From Candidatus Woesearchaeota archaeon (GTDB lineage Archaea; Nanobdellota; Nanobdellia; Woesearchaeales; GW2011-AR4), in the NCBI GenBank assembly GCA_016784195.1, contig JADHVE010000012.1, forward strand, positions 1 to 24,664: a stretch of 24,664 nt of DNA, in the 5' to 3' direction. Made by a program: the position numbers and the translations under genes. Position 1 is the first letter of the stretch. The number at the start of each line of letters is the position of its first letter. The notes under the pieces were generated by a model. The model searched no databases. It had not been told where the DNA came from and was given only the letters and a program-made list of their open reading frames with translations. Below, in pieces: positions 7,444-15,562 of this stretch.

Positions 7444-7545
7444 TTACTTCTCGCTAAACTCTTCCATCCCATCAGAATAATTTACAAAATTAAACTTGCT
7501 GAAAAAATCTTCATATGAACTTTCTTCAGAGGGTTTCTTATCCAT
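7444..7545 (-). CDS. Tiny acidic protein (33 aa)
   Basis: A 33-residue product, MDKKPSEESSYEDFFSK followed by FNFVNYSDGMEEFSEK. Its start is supported by an unusually strong ribosome-binding site: GAGGTGG at 7551-7557 on this strand, five bases from the ATG at 7543-7545. The frame is open further upstream to 7629, but that extension has no matching ribosome site and looks noncoding. It is acidic and rich in aromatic residues, with no known motif. It is divergent from the AbrB-PhoU gene across a shared AT-rich promoter region, so the two may be co-regulated. Its function is unknown. Confidence 0.5.
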   Translation of the reverse strand: MDKKPSEESSYEDFFSKFNFVNYSDGMEEFSEK

Positions 7546-7630
7546 TTTAACCACCTCATTTTGTTTAAAATGTAAAGATTTTAACAAATTACATAATTTC
7601 CCGCTGCATTCTGAAAGTAAGAAGAACATT

Positions 7631-7710
7631 TAAATATATATACTTATTCCATATATTATATATAGCATATATTATGTATATGTAAAATTAAAAAAAAGTA
7701 TTTTATAAGA
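7631..7710. promoter_or_regulatory. Very AT-rich divergent promoter region with repeated CATATATTAT
   Basis: Eighty bases of almost pure A/T between two divergent genes. CATATATTAT occurs twice, at 7650-7659 and 7666-7675, 16 bases apart centre to centre. TATA candidates: TTTAAATG for the minus-strand gene (about 7628-7635) and TTTTATAA at 7700-7707 for the plus-strand gene. The direct repeats could be a binding site for the AbrB domain of the neighbouring regulator; this is inferred only from position. Confidence 0.45.
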
Positions 7711-7719
7711 CTAAATGGG

Positions 7720-8748
7720 GTGGTCAAAATTAATTTTAGGAAAATAATTGCTTTTGGAAATGGGGGCTATATTGTTTCTTTGCCAAGAAGTTGGATATAT
7801 GAAAATAAACTAGGGAAGGGTGATATGTTAGCGATGGACCAGGGTTCTGATCAATTGACTTTTTCTATTAGTTCTAATGAACAAAAAAAAGAAGAAAAAA
7901 CTATAACTATTGAGGCAGGAGATAAAAAACTAGATAGACTTCACACAGAGATTGTCTCAGCTTATCTGAATAATTACAATGTGATAGAGATTATTTCAAA
8001 AAATGGTTTAACAAACAATGTTGAAATAAAAGAAATATTGAGAAATTTAGCTGGAATGGAGATAATGGAGCAGACATCCACAATAATGGTTGCAAAAGAC
8101 CTTATCAGCATTCAGGATATTTCAATTGAAAATATTATGAGAAGGATAGACAACATTATCAGAGGAATGATTGAGGATGTTATTAGATGCATTCAAGGAG
8201 AGGACCACTATGAAAGCATATTCCAAAGAGATATTGATGTCAACAGGCTCTATTACCTTGCAAGTAGGGGCATAAATAATGCATTGAAAAACCCAATAGT
8301 TGCTAGAGCATTTAACAAAGACGCCTTCCAGTTAAGTGCTAATCAGTTAATCTTTATAAGACTAGAGCAAATTGCAGACAGCCAAAAAAGAATTGCTAGA
8401 TATCTCAAAGAAACCAGAATGAATGAAGAGCTAGTGAAAGATTTAGGGCAATTGTACCAAGAGATAAAAAAAGCCTACTACAACATAATGAATGCTCATT
8501 ATACAAAAAACAGAGAGATTGCTATTAATGTTGAGGTTACAGCTAGACAGAGAATTAAAAACTCTATCAGTTTTTTGGAAAAAAATACCGGATGTAATTT
8601 GTATATTGACCTAATAAAAAAAAATAAAGGTAAAAAAGAAATTCAAATGAATACATGTATACTCATTGCAAAAGTTATTGAAAATTTAAATTCAATGTCA
8701 ACCTCAATAAAACAGATAGCAAGAACTACATTAAGAGATGGCGATTAA
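7720..8748 (+). CDS. AbrB-PhoU domain protein (archaeal phosphate uptake regulator type)
   Basis: 342 residues. Residues 1-50 (KIIAFGNGGYIVSLPRSWIYENKLGKGDMLAM) form a SpoVT/AbrB-type DNA-binding swapped hairpin. The rest is two helical PhoU-like repeats, including NIMRRIDNIIRGMIEDV, DVNRLYYLASRGINNAL and the final EIQMNTCILIAKVIENLNSMSTSIKQIARTTL region. This fusion is typical of archaea, where it is annotated as a phosphate uptake regulator that would couple phosphate status to transcription. No phosphate transporter lies nearby, so the regulon is not evident. The start is GTG at 7720 inside a G-rich stretch that also supplies the ribosome site. The last four bases overlap the purM stop on the other strand. 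Confidence 0.88.
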   Translation: MVKINFRKIIAFGNGGYIVSLPRSWIYENKLGKGDMLAMDQGSDQLTFSISSNEQKKEEKTITIEAGDKKLDRLHTEIVSAYLNNYNVIEIISKNGLTNNVEIKEILRNLAGMEIMEQTSTIMVAKDLISIQDISIENIMRRIDNIIRGMIEDVIRCIQGEDHYESIFQRDIDVNRLYYLASRGINNALKNPIVARAFNKDAFQLSANQLIFIRLEQIADSQKRIARYLKETRMNEELVKDLGQLYQEIKKAYYNIMNAHYTKNREIAINVEVTARQRIKNSISFLEKNTGCNLYIDLIKKNKGKKEIQMNTCILIAKVIENLNSMSTSIKQIARTTLRDGD

Positions 8749-9839
8749 TAACCTTCAAAAACTATCTTTTTTCCTTCTTTTTCCAAAACAGTTCTGGTTT
8801 TATCAGATTTTGTTACTTCACCAACAATCTCAGCATCTTTTAATATCTGCAGTATGTCCTCTGAGTCCTGTTTTTTTGCTATGGCAAAAAAGCCCATGCC
8901 CATATTGAAAGAAGTATACATTTTTTCATCATTAAACCCGGATTCTTTTTGCATTAGCTTAAATATTGGCTGTGGCTCAAGAGGGGCATTGATCCTAAAC
9001 TCAACTTTTTGATTTATCCTGTTAAAGTTCTTTAAGCCATAGCCCGTGTTGTTGATTCCTACAACAGGAAAGTTTTTTGTTATTTTTGCAATATCCTTTA
9101 AATAAATCCTTGTTGGCTTCAATAAAAGATTGCCTATACTGGTTCCGTTAAGATCATAATCCAATAAATATTTTCCAATGTAGTTTTTCTTGAACTCAGG
9201 TCTTTCTTCAAACTCTCCTTTCAGTAATTTATGCCTTAAATCAGTGTAGCCATTTGAATGAGGGCCAGAACTTCTTAATGCTATTATCTTGTCCCCTATG
9301 CTTACCTGAGTGTTTAATTGGTCTTTTTTGATAAATCCAATCATACATCCTGCTAAATCAAAACCGAAGCCTGGCTTTAAACCTGAGATCAGCTCATCAA
9401 CAGATGCTGTTTCTCCTTTGCCAAAATTAATCCTTATTGAATTTTTCAGGATAGAAGAAGCATCACATTGCTCCAAGCCTGTTACAATGCCTTTTATTAT
9501 TTCTCCTGTGATTAATTTTTCCTGAATTTTTCTTTGGCATGACAAACAATCCATAAATAAAAAAGGATTTATAGGGCCCAAAGTTGCCAAGTCATTAGCA
9601 GACATTGCTACCAGGTCTATGCCTATTGTATCGTATTTTTCCATTGCCTCTGCAATCAATAGTTTTGTTCCGACACCATCTATGGCACTGGCAAGATAAT
9701 GTTTTGGAAAAACCTCATTGTTTTCATACAGCTCAGCAAACATCCCTTTGCTTGCCTTAATCATATCTTTCTTTAAAGAATCAGGTATAGCATCTTTTAT
9801 AGCCCTAACTGCTTTTTCTTCTCTTTTTTGATAGCTCAT
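8745..9839 (-). CDS. purM: Phosphoribosylformylglycinamidine cyclo-ligase (AIR synthetase) PurM
   Basis: PurM closes the imidazole ring of AIR using ATP, the fifth step of purine synthesis; with PurH in this window it points to a de novo pathway. 364 residues, slightly longer than usual (about 345). Motifs: ASAIDGVGTKLL (ATP/substrate loop), GIDLVAMSANDLATLG, ALRSSGPHSNGYTDLR and TSFNMGMGFFA. The C-terminal domain is complete (VGEVTKSD ...). I chose ATG 9837-9839 (MSYQKREEKAV). The frame continues to 9911, but those 24 residues are hydrophobic and unlike PurM, and a TATA box at 9861-9868 falls inside them at the right distance for transcription to start next to 9839. It overlaps the AbrB-PhoU gene tail to tail by four bases. 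Confidence 0.95.
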   Translation of the reverse strand: MSYQKREEKAVRAIKDAIPDSLKKDMIKASKGMFAELYENNEVFPKHYLASAIDGVGTKLLIAEAMEKYDTIGIDLVAMSANDLATLGPINPFLFMDCLSCQRKIQEKLITGEIIKGIVTGLEQCDASSILKNSIRINFGKGETASVDELISGLKPGFGFDLAGCMIGFIKKDQLNTQVSIGDKIIALRSSGPHSNGYTDLRHKLLKGEFEERPEFKKNYIGKYLLDYDLNGTSIGNLLLKPTRIYLKDIAKITKNFPVVGINNTGYGLKNFNRINQKVEFRINAPLEPQPIFKLMQKESGFNDEKMYTSFNMGMGFFAIAKKQDSEDILQILKDAEIVGEVTKSDKTRTVLEKEGKKIVFEGY

Positions 9840-9860
9840 GATAAAATAGAAGATAAAGTA

Positions 9861-9868
9861 ATTTATAA
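9861..9868 (-). promoter_or_regulatory. TATA box of purM
   Basis: TTATAAAT on the minus strand, 25-30 bases ahead of the ATG at 9839. It decides between the two possible purM starts by placing the message start after the upstream hydrophobic extension. Confidence 0.55.
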
Positions 9869-9944
9869 GGTTTTTGTTTGTGTGGCTCGTTTGCAAGTTC
9901 ATAATTGACACTTCATAATCTGCCTCAGAGTTCTATGAATTGTT

Positions 9945-10039
9945 ATATTTTCTTCCTTACAGGAATGGTTTACTCAGCACCTAAAACTTCACTTATAAAC
10001 TAAGGGACATGCTCAGCATCATAGCCTTTATCTAAGACA
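9945..10039 (-). pseudogene. Remnant of a DDE transposase (IS4/IS5-like)
   Basis: On the minus strand one frame reads VLDKGYDAEHVP, stop, FISEVLGAE, stop, TIPVRKK. The string DKGYD(A/S)E followed by F-I-x-E-x-L-G-A and IPVR is the pattern around the last part of the catalytic core in IS4/IS5-type transposases. Two in-frame stops (TAG at 10000-10002, TAA at 9970-9972) and the lack of a continuous frame upstream mark it as decayed. Flanking DNA from 9912 to about 10200 gives no other readable gene and may belong to the same dead element. No terminal inverted repeats were found. Confidence 0.5.
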
Positions 10040-10250
10040 CCAAGATGATATCTTTGCCAAGATTTATGACTTTTTTAGCGACAGTGCAAATTTAAATCAG
10101 CGGGTTTCCTTGATTTTCATGATCCTGTTGGTTTTTCCAACCACTCCCAAGGGGGCATCAAAAATACTCTGAGAATTCTTCTCTGGTATAGAAATTTGTA
10201 GTAACTTATTAAAAAAATATTATGTCAAGGGGTTTCTGCAAAGTCGATTT

Positions 10251-10439
10251 TCATAACTTTTTCCTATAAATAGTTATCATCAAAAATACAAATAAAAGAA
10301 CCATAGAGCCTAGTACCGGCAGGTTGCTCTGGATTTTGATATCTAGATTATAGATAGCAAAGCCGACAATGGAAGGTGTTAAAAAGAGGAATAAGATACT
10401 GCAAAGAGTAAAAATAAAAGGAAGAATAACGGCTAAACT
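10251..10439 (-). CDS. Possible small two-helix membrane protein lacking a standard start
   Basis: The minus strand downstream of the surface-protein gene has an open frame that translates to two strongly hydrophobic segments (LAVILPFIFTLCSILFLFL and VLGSMVLLFVFLMITIY) joined by a polar loop (YNLDIKIQSN) and ending RKKL. The pattern is protein-like and begins eight bases after the stop of the upstream gene. However, a TAA lies immediately before it and no ATG, GTG or TTG occurs before the first helix. It may use a rare start (ATT), be a frameshifted end of something, or be coincidence. Confidence 0.3.
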   Translation of the reverse strand, partial: SLAVILPFIFTLCSILFLFLTPSIVGFAIYNLDIKIQSNLPVLGSMVLLFVFLMITIYRKKL

Positions 10440-10446
10440 TTAATTT

Positions 10447-12099
10447 CTAGTCCTGATTTTTTGGCTTTGCTTTTTTTATGTTTATCATGCCTATTACAAC
10501 ACCCATAATAACTAAAACAATCAGTACTATTGATACAAAAACAAAAGGAGGTTTTTTATCTTCTATACCAACAATAGTTGTTTCAATCTCTTTTTCTTCA
10601 GCACTTCCTGCAGTTTCGTTTTTTTCTGTAGTTTCTGCTTTTACAACTGTCGTTTCATCTGATGATTCCCCTTTATCTTCATTTTGATTTTCTATAGTTG
10701 AGTTAGAGCTTTCATTAGTACTTACTGGCAATTCTTCTTCAACACCCTCTTTAATCAGGATATTTTTTTCAGTGCTGAAATACTGCCCAGAATCAGAATT
10801 ATAACCTATGCTTATGTTGTAATGATAAGCTCCCTGCTCTGGAACTTTTATTTGATAGTTGTAGAGTGATAAGGATTTCTGCTTGTCAAAAACAGGATAA
10901 AAGCTAGATATTTCTTCAGCAAACGGAATATTGCTGGAAACATCTATTCTTAAGTCTTTAAAATCGTTTATGTAACTGGGATTTGAAAGGTAAACCTTGA
11001 AAGTAGTTTCTTTTCCTGCAATTGGCTTATCTGAAATTTCGTGGCTGATAGATATACAGCTGCAGTAAATGTTAATATTAATCGGATCTTTGAACTCTCT
11101 TGTGAGTTTTTCTACTTGGTATTTCTTCCATATATAGATTGGTGTATTGCCTGTTTTTACAGCCTGCAGCTCTACAGTGAAATTTCTCTTTTCATTGCTT
11201 TCAAGTTCTCCTCCCCAGGATAACGTTTGCCCTTGTTGGTTTAGATCTTTGCTTTTTAATATCTTCAAGCCAGAAGGTATGTCAATCTTAAAATAAGAAA
11301 CAGCAATATTTTCATCATATATGTTTTCCAGAACAAAGCTAAAGTTGATAAATTTCCCAATTTCTAATGCGCTACTGTTTAAAGAATGCTCAAATTGTAA
11401 AGAGTAGTTATACACTTTAATCTCAACTTCATCTGAGTAAGCAGTTTGTGCTGCAATGCTGTCAAAATAACTTGCTTCAGCTTTTGAATCGTATTCAACA
11501 GCTTCTAATCCAGTTAAGGTATAAGAACAGCTTTCTTTTACATGGGGAATTAAACTGCCTTTCAATTCAATGCTATTATTATTTCTGTTAAAAGCGCATC
11601 CTTCAATGCCTGTGATTCCAATAGAAGACGGGTAAGAATCTTTGAAAATTATATTCTGCACTTCTTTGCTGCCTGTGTTTTCTAAAAAAAGCTCTATTTC
11701 GCTTGTTTCCCCAATTAATAACTTTGTTTTTTCTATAGTTTTTGTAATTGTTAATGTGCCTTTAACAACTGATATGTCAATAACTGCTTCATATACATCA
11801 TACCATCTTGATACGTTTCTATAAGAAAAGCTTATATCTCCAACACATATATGGAAATTATCTTTGTATTTACAGTTGTTCTCCATTACAAGCGTTCTTT
11901 GAGTGCCATATTCTATTATAACTCCGCCTTCAGAAGCTACTGTAAATTTAAACTCAAAATCATCAACAGAAACTATTTCTCCATCCTTGACTGTTCCTGA
12001 GTATAAAGACTCCTCACCCGGTACAGTTGTGTTGATTGAAGAGAAAACATTAGGCAAAAGCAGTAAAAAAACCAGTATAAACAGCCCCTTTTTTAGCAT
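10447..12099 (-). CDS. Secreted surface protein with Ig-like/DUF11-type domains and C-terminal membrane anchor
   Basis: Predicted cell-surface protein of 550 residues. N-terminal signal peptide: MLKKGLFILVFLLLLPNVFSS. The ectodomain is rich in beta-strand repeats of the kind found in DUF11/CARDB adhesive modules (LFLENTGSKEVQNIIFKDSYP, FSFVLENIYDENIAVS, FKVYLSNPSYINDFKDL). A Ser/Thr/Glu-rich stalk of about 60 residues (about 453-515) is followed by one transmembrane helix (about 516-540) and a basic cytoplasmic tail (KKAKPKNQD). Potential N-glycosylation sites (NxS/T) are frequent. I start at ATG 12097-12099 rather than the upstream 12147, because the signal peptide then begins properly and a TATA box sits 25 bases before it. 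Its role is probably surface contact or envelope structure; this is inferred. Confidence 0.8.
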   Translation of the reverse strand: MLKKGLFILVFLLLLPNVFSSINTTVPGEESLYSGTVKDGEIVSVDDFEFKFTVASEGGVIIEYGTQRTLVMENNCKYKDNFHICVGDISFSYRNVSRWYDVYEAVIDISVVKGTLTITKTIEKTKLLIGETSEIELFLENTGSKEVQNIIFKDSYPSSIGITGIEGCAFNRNNNSIELKGSLIPHVKESCSYTLTGLEAVEYDSKAEASYFDSIAAQTAYSDEVEIKVYNYSLQFEHSLNSSALEIGKFINFSFVLENIYDENIAVSYFKIDIPSGLKILKSKDLNQQGQTLSWGGELESNEKRNFTVELQAVKTGNTPIYIWKKYQVEKLTREFKDPININIYCSCISISHEISDKPIAGKETTFKVYLSNPSYINDFKDLRIDVSSNIPFAEEISSFYPVFDKQKSLSLYNYQIKVPEQGAYHYNISIGYNSDSGQYFSTEKNILIKEGVEEELPVSTNESSNSTIENQNEDKGESSDETTVVKAETTEKNETAGSAEEKEIETTIVGIEDKKPPFVFVSIVLIVLVIMGVVIGMINIKKAKPKNQD

Positions 12100-12117
12100 A
12101 CTGTTAAAATGAAACAA

Positions 12118-12129
12118 GATATATAAAAA
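12118..12129 (-). promoter_or_regulatory. TATA box of the surface-protein gene
   Basis: TTTTTTATATAT on the minus strand, centred about 25 bases before the ATG at 12099. It implies a leaderless message and excludes the upstream ATG at 12147. Confidence 0.55.
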
Positions 12130-12221
12130 ATTAGCGGTTATTTGCAAGTAGGGTATTGAAAAACTTACATTGAAAAAGTTTTATTTTAAAAAAACTTCAA
12201 TAAAACAACATTCCCTTTATT

Positions 12222-13706
12222 TTATTTAACAACAAAAGGAGATTCTTCTTTTAGAATGTCTTTAGCATAGTTCAGCTTTTGTTTGCTTTCAGCATAGACA
12301 GTGAATAATTTTTCGCCTTTTTTTACCTTATTGCCTACGTCTTTGTGGAGGTAAATTCCAGCCCCTTTGTTTACCGGGGCTCCTGCTACTCTTGCTGTTT
12401 TTGTAACTATGCTGTTTTTGATATTTCTTATGATGCCTTTTTTTTTGGATTTGACTTCAAAGATGAATTTGCCTATTTTTATTTTTTCCGGCTTAATCGA
12501 CTTGCCGTTCTGGGCTTTTATGATTTCAGCCATCTTTTTATATGCCTTTCCGCTGTTCAGTAGGTCTAGGGTCTTTTTTTCCCCATCTTTAATTTTTAGC
12601 ATCTTAAAGATTTCAGCAGCCATCTTGATGCACTTATTTTCCAAATCCAAAGGCCTTCTTTTATCCCTGGTTAATACCCATAAAACGTCCCTTGCTTCCA
12701 GAGCTGGGCCTATCCCCTTGCCTATAGGTTTAGTTCCGTCAGTGATTATGACCTTGATGTGTTTTTTTAGCCTTTTGCCAATTGTTTCAAAGTCTTTTTT
12801 TAGCTTTAAGGCTTCTGTTTTGTTTCTTACTTTAGCATGGTTTCCTACTGGTATGTCTATTAGGATATGGGTGCTGGAAACGGAATGTTTTTTTGCCATT
12901 ATACTTGCTAGCAGCTGGCTTTCAGCATCTATTCCCAAAGGCCTTTCAACCATTATTATCTTATCATCGGCAGGAGCTAAATTTAACGCTCCTCCCCAGA
13001 CCATACAACCATTGGTCTTTAGAACTATTTTTTTTATTTCCTTCAAAGAAAAAGAGACTTTTGCCAAAACTTCCATGGTGTCTGCGGTTCCTGATGGGCT
13101 TGTTATTGAGCGCGAAGATGTTTTTGGCATGATAAATCCTGCAGCGGCTATTATAGGAACTAAAATGAGGGTTGTACGATTGCCTGCCAAACCCCCAATA
13201 GAATGCTTGTCAATTATAGGGTATTTATCCAGCTTTAATGTATCTCCATGGTATGCTATTGATTTGGTAAGTATGATCGTCTCTTCTGTAGACATTGCGT
13301 TAGTGTAACAGGCAGCAACAAAATATGTGAGTTCTATGCTGCTTAGCTTGTTATTCACAATGTCCCACACTATCTGGTCAATCTCTTTTTTGTTCAGCTT
13401 TTTTCCGTCCATCTTTTTTCTTATAAATTCCAGAGACAAAGGCTTTCTGGCTATGCTTATATCAACAATCTGATTGTTTTTTAGCTTAAGAGAATCAATA
13501 ACTTCCTCAAAAAGACCTATATAATTTGGTTTTACAGATTTTCTGCTTGCTGCTATATCAACAACAACAGTCTCTGTCTTTTTGCCCTTTTTTATCTTGA
13601 TACGGTCCATGACATGTAAATCTAGTTTCTGGGCATCATCTTTGTTTAAAATAGCGACTAAAGGGCCTCCAGTTGCTACGTCCATGTCCCTAATCTTTAA
13701 TTTCAT
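12222..13706 (-). CDS. deoA: AMP phosphorylase (archaeal thymidine-phosphorylase family)
   Basis: 494 residues, close to the archaeal enzyme length (about 500). It phosphorolyses nucleoside 5'-monophosphates to base plus ribose-1,5-bisphosphate, the first step of the archaeal AMP route that continues with R15P isomerase and form III RuBisCO. The archaeal-specific N-terminal domain (about residues 1-80) precedes the usual fold: an alpha domain (LEFIRKKMDGKKLNKKEI), KHSIGGLAGNRTT, KTSSRSITSPSGTADTME (phosphate/substrate loop), GGALNLAPADD, and a C-terminal KTARVAGAPVNKGAGIYLHKD region as in pyrimidine nucleoside phosphorylases. The two partner enzymes are not in the window. ATG 13704-13706 gives the standard MKLKIRDMDV start. 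The symbol deoA is used loosely for the family. Confidence 0.94.
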   Translation of the reverse strand: MKLKIRDMDVATGGPLVAILNKDDAQKLDLHVMDRIKIKKGKKTETVVVDIAASRKSVKPNYIGLFEEVIDSLKLKNNQIVDISIARKPLSLEFIRKKMDGKKLNKKEIDQIVWDIVNNKLSSIELTYFVAACYTNAMSTEETIILTKSIAYHGDTLKLDKYPIIDKHSIGGLAGNRTTLILVPIIAAAGFIMPKTSSRSITSPSGTADTMEVLAKVSFSLKEIKKIVLKTNGCMVWGGALNLAPADDKIIMVERPLGIDAESQLLASIMAKKHSVSSTHILIDIPVGNHAKVRNKTEALKLKKDFETIGKRLKKHIKVIITDGTKPIGKGIGPALEARDVLWVLTRDKRRPLDLENKCIKMAAEIFKMLKIKDGEKKTLDLLNSGKAYKKMAEIIKAQNGKSIKPEKIKIGKFIFEVKSKKKGIIRNIKNSIVTKTARVAGAPVNKGAGIYLHKDVGNKVKKGEKLFTVYAESKQKLNYAKDILKEESPFVVK

Positions 13707-13842
13707 TTTTAATTTTTTTTACCACTAAATTTAGATCATTGAATGATTTTACACATTCACTATTATTTGAGTTTTTTCATTTATTGTCTTGTTATGATAA
13801 ATTATCTTTTATTGATTTATTTAATTGTAAGATAGAACTTTA

Positions 13843-14931
13843 TCAAAAATATTTTTCTTCTTCATATATTTTTATGAAAGCCACTGCAAGGCCCAAAATT
13901 ATCGGCCCAACTATGAACCCTATAAATCCAAAAAAGCTTAATCCCCCTAATACTCCCAACAGAACTATCACAGGATGGACTTTTGCCCTTTCTCCGATAA
14001 TTTTTGGCTTTAGTAGGTTGTCAATAGTGCTCACAATCAAAGCTCCATAGAGCAAAAGCAGAACTCCTTTTACTATCAACAGAGTGTTAGAAGTTGCATA
14101 TCCACTGAATATCAGCACCAATGAAGCAGGCAACCATACGACTGCTGTTCCCACTAATGGGACTAATGCAAAAAACATGGTGATTAATGCCCAGATTAAA
14201 GGGCTTCTTATTCCTGCAAAATAATAGCCTATGCCTGCTACAGTGCCCTGGATAATCGCAACTATTATGCTGCCGTAAATCACTGCAAAGGCAACATCAT
14301 TAAATCTTTTGAATATATGCTTTTTCTGCTCTTTTTTTAGAGGCAGAAGATTACCTATTTTATCTACAAATGTTTTTTCATCCCTTAATAAAAAGAAAAC
14401 AACAAAAAATATTATGAAAAAGTTCAGCACGATTTTAGGTATGGAGAATATGAACCTTAGAAGCTGCTCCACTAAAAAATTCGGAGCTTTATTTACAGAG
14501 GAAGCCACTTGTAATTTTACCTGCGGAATTGATAAAAATTCTTCAATGCGGCTTTTAATCTGGCAAGTCATTTCTTTACTTTCTATATCACACTCTTTGC
14601 CAGCAAAAAATGTTTCTTTTGAAAATTCATACAAAGACCTTGCTTCTTTTGATGCAGTATTCAGGATTAAAAATGAAGGCAGGATTATGAGAACTAAAAT
14701 CAAAATTGTAACAATAAAAGATGCTAAATTTTTATTTTTAATTTTTTTATTTACTTTTTTATAAACTGGATAGAATATATAGGTCAGAATCAGGCTTGTT
14801 AAAATTGCAGTCAGAAACGGCATGATCATAAAGAAGGATAGTGTTAAAACAGCTATAAGGAGCATTATAAAAAATATTTTTCTGTAAATTTCTGAACCTA
14901 TTTTAATTGCCTCTTTTTTCTTAATGAGCAA
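13843..14931 (-). CDS. AI-2E family transporter (PerM/YdiK type permease)
   Basis: Polytopic membrane protein of 362 residues with about seven to eight transmembrane helices: a paired hydrophobic start (IFFIMLLIAVLTLSFFMIMP, SFIVTILILVLIILPSFLIL), a soluble middle (about residues 85-150) and a dense C-terminal bundle. The family signature DNLLKPKIIGERAKVHPVIVLLGVLGG ... GFIGFIVGPIILG is clear. Members export small solutes, and substrate assignment is unreliable. The likely start is TTG 14929-14931. A TTTAAATA box only some 10 bases upstream (about 14939-14946) is too close for a leaderless start, so the true start or promoter is uncertain. It lies 26 bases downstream of the tRNA-Val gene on the same strand. 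Confidence 0.9.
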   Translation of the reverse strand: MLIKKKEAIKIGSEIYRKIFFIMLLIAVLTLSFFMIMPFLTAILTSLILTYIFYPVYKKVNKKIKNKNLASFIVTILILVLIILPSFLILNTASKEARSLYEFSKETFFAGKECDIESKEMTCQIKSRIEEFLSIPQVKLQVASSVNKAPNFLVEQLLRFIFSIPKIVLNFFIIFFVVFFLLRDEKTFVDKIGNLLPLKKEQKKHIFKRFNDVAFAVIYGSIIVAIIQGTVAGIGYYFAGIRSPLIWALITMFFALVPLVGTAVVWLPASLVLIFSGYATSNTLLIVKGVLLLLYGALIVSTIDNLLKPKIIGERAKVHPVIVLLGVLGGLSFFGFIGFIVGPIILGLAVAFIKIYEEEKYF

Positions 14932-14957
14932 AACTACTATTTAAATATTGTTAAAAA

Positions 14958-15092
14958 TGGGCCTGACCGGGCTTTCGCTGTGTGTCGAACCGGTGACCTC
15001 CGCCAAATAGAGTGCAGGGTATTGCCCAAGCACATGTCGAGGCGACGTCATGTATGGCGCAATTTAATGCGTAACCACTAGACCACAGGCCC
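14958..15092 (-). tRNA. tRNA-Val (GAC) with three introns
   Basis: The 135-base gene has acceptor stem GGGCCTG / CAGGCCC and discriminator A; CCA is not encoded. Taking out three segments leaves a 73-nt tRNA: D-stem GTCT/TGAC, D-loop AGTGGTTA, anticodon stem TCGCC/GGCGG, anticodon GAC, variable loop AGGTC, T-stem ACCGG/CCGGT with loop TTCGACC. Intron 1 (15052-15072, 21 nt) is in the D-loop before A21, BHB helix GTGG/CCAT with bulges TT|A and AC|A. Intron 2 (15006-15034, 29 nt) is at canonical 37/38; its inner helix is GTGC/GCAC, and 32-35 pairs with TCTA except at position 33. Intron 3 (14972-14983, 12 nt) is in the T-loop at 59/60, helix TTCG/CGAA next to the T-stem, bulges AC|A and AG|C. 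Position 33 is C instead of the near-universal U. Confidence 0.88.
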
Positions 15093-15118
15093 TTAACTAA
15101 TTTGTTTTGTTTATTGGT

Positions 15119-15127
15119 ATTTATACT
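15119..15127 (-). promoter_or_regulatory. TATA box of the tRNA-Val gene
   Basis: TATAAATAC on the minus strand about 30 bases ahead of the first tRNA base at 15092, a normal archaeal tRNA promoter distance. Confidence 0.5.
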
Positions 15128-15233
15128 TTTCTTATTTATAAGGCTATTCTTAAGGTTTAATATGTCCTGATGATAACATTCTAAAAATATTTATAAAGAA
15201 TTCCCATATCATGTTATTAATGGAAGTGATAAT

Positions 15234-15512
15234 ATGAAAAGAATATTTGTTACACTAATTTTTATTCTATTTACTTTATTCATTCTGTCTTCATGTAGTT
15301 CAAAAGGAACAACTAATGATTATGAAAAAGTAACCCTGAATGCAATAACAAGCAATAATGTTAATAAATGTGAACAATTGACCAGTCGTGATAAAGTTGT
15401 AACATGTTTTGTTGCTTATGCTTATGGAAAGAAAAAAGTATCTGTATGTGATAAATTACCAGATGATGAAAAAAGAGTCTGTGAAGTAAGATATAACGAT
15501 TTAATTAATTAA
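15234..15512 (+). CDS. Small lipoprotein (92 aa)
   Basis: An N-terminal lipoprotein signal (MKRIFVTLIFILFTLFILSSC) ends in the lipobox LSSC, so the protein is probably lipid-anchored outside the membrane at Cys21. The mature part is about 70 residues with four further cysteines (KCEQL, VTCF, SVCDKL, RVCEVR) that could form two disulfides, and looks like a short helical domain. I recognise no family. A ribosome site (GGAAGTGAT) precedes ATG 15234, and a TATA element TTTATAA lies at about 15189-15195. It is a single gene standing between two tRNA genes that point the other way. Confidence 0.7.
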   Translation: MKRIFVTLIFILFTLFILSSCSSKGTTNDYEKVTLNAITSNNVNKCEQLTSRDKVVTCFVAYAYGKKKVSVCDKLPDDEKRVCEVRYNDLIN

Positions 15513-15562
15513 TTTTTACATATAACATTATAATTTCTTTGTTCATAAACTAATGGGTTAAA

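Noticed and set aside
12367..13308. A 313-codon open frame on the plus strand
   Set aside because: It lies fully antisense to AMP phosphorylase, whose protein motifs are unmistakable; the antisense frame has no family features and is a by-product of codon bias.
15019..15035. Reading the tRNA-Val gene as tRNA-Pro (TGG) using a CTTGGG stretch, supported by the GGGCC acceptor and GTGGTCTAG D-arm
   Set aside because: That stretch is inside the 37/38 intron; the Pro reading leaves no BHB motifs and a mismatched anticodon stem, while the Val(GAC) reading gives exact stems and three consistent BHB introns.
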